A stretch of DNA of 43,011 nucleotides from Mariprofundaceae bacterium (GTDB lineage: Bacteria > Pseudomonadota > Zetaproteobacteria > Mariprofundales > Mariprofundaceae). Below the pieces are notes generated by a model that was not told where the DNA came from, searched no databases, and saw only the letters and a program-made list of their open reading frames with translations. The position numbers and the translations under genes were made by a program. The DNA lies in the NCBI GenBank assembly GCA_015488115.1, contig WFOK01000057.1:1-43011 (forward strand), read 5' to 3'. Below, one piece after another: positions 42,862 through 43,011 of the stretch. The stretch's first letter is position 1. Each line of letters starts with the position of its first letter.

Positions 42862-43011
42862 TGTCAGTAACACATAACCTGTCCTGATTAGTAGCACGAG
42901 GGTTGTCCGGTTGAGACGATCGCCCTGGAGGTGATGGTCATGCGGAGAACGAAGGTGTTACAGGAGGTCAGAAGGATGAGGTTTCTGGAGGCATATGACG
43001 GTTGGCGTCGG
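42862..43011 (+). mobile_element. Left end of an ISNCY-type insertion sequence (cut by window)
   Basis: From about 42862 the sequence TGTCAGTAACACATAACCTG reads like a terminal inverted repeat, followed about 60 bp later by the start of a transposase gene with a strong Shine-Dalgarno. The exact boundary and the other end are not visible, so the left coordinate is approximate. It is inserted upstream of the PP2C gene. Confidence 0.55.
42940..43011 (+). CDS. ISNCY-family transposase, N-terminal fragment
   Basis: The first 24 codons begin MRRTKVLQEVRRMRFLEAYD, then GWRR, and run off the window. The KVLQEVR.MRFEE.Y..W.RR pattern is typical of the start of ISNCY transposases, ahead of a helix-turn-helix and integrase core. 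GGAGG lies 8 nt upstream of the ATG at 42940; an ATG two codons earlier is too close to it. The identification rests only on this short segment. Confidence 0.65.
   Translation, partial: MRRTKVLQEVRRMRFLEAYDGWRR

Overview
The window is a gene-dense stretch of chromosome from a high-GC proteobacterium. The gene set is gammaproteobacterial in character: LptE, LapA/LapB, IHF beta, a DUF6776-like protein beside argC, an E. coli-type long-Q-loop CydA, and the pheA-hisC-tyrA-aroA-cmk-rpsA-ihfB cluster. Other features fit a deep-branching lineage better: an epsilon-type CysE, an M16 peptidase after pnp, a short iscR-iscS-iscA set without iscU, and a class II-like AroA. The Acidithiobacillia, other early-branching Gammaproteobacteria or relatives such as Zetaproteobacteria are possible. 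The sequence alone does not fix the genus. I saw no rRNA, tRNA or CRISPR array.

Layout. 1-154 is the 5' part of an unrecognised minus-strand gene. 207-1603 holds a D-glycerate 3-kinase-like gene and a molybdenum-carrier/YpsA-like gene. 1739-4740 is a cytochrome bd operon, cydP-cydA-cydB-cydX, with both small subunits. 4734-8402 (minus) is panB-panC-panD plus a COG2509-type flavoprotein. 8605-14670 is leuS-lptE-holA-bioA and a radical SAM gene, nearly all translationally coupled. 14770-18553 is rpsO and pnp, each followed by a clear intrinsic terminator, then an M16 peptidase. 18608-26176 covers cysE, an IscR-controlled iscR-iscS-iscA group, a double-ACT regulator, def, an AmiC-type amidase, msbA and a DUF374 acyltransferase. 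26161-29375 (minus) is argC, a DUF6776-like coiled-coil membrane protein, a gamma-carbonic-anhydrase-like protein and a Ppx/GppA phosphatase. 29464-32494 holds pcm and then two DUF1538 membrane proteins (UmpA/UmpB type), a short P-II-like protein and a CBS-pair protein. 32536-42012 is a ten-gene run, pheA-hisC-tyrA-aroA-cmk-rpsA-ihfB-lapA-lapB-pyrF. 42002-42790 (minus) is a PP2C phosphatase. The right edge enters an insertion sequence of ISNCY type.

How the genes work together. Most of the window is housekeeping: translation, RNA decay, envelope assembly (LptE, MsbA, LapA/B, amidase), cofactors (pantothenate, biotin, Fe-S), aromatic amino acids and pyrimidines. The most unusual module is the UmpA-UmpB-PII-CBS cassette, which looks like a cation antiporter with its own nucleotide-sensing regulators. 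A second recurring signal is that five genes lack a Shine-Dalgarno sequence and carry a -10-like hexamer 6-9 nt before the ATG, which suggests leaderless transcripts.

No gene-free stretch exceeds 300 bases. The larger gaps are 1604-1738 (cydP promoter), 8403-8604 (divergent panB/leuS control region) and 42791-42939 (PP2C upstream region and IS end).
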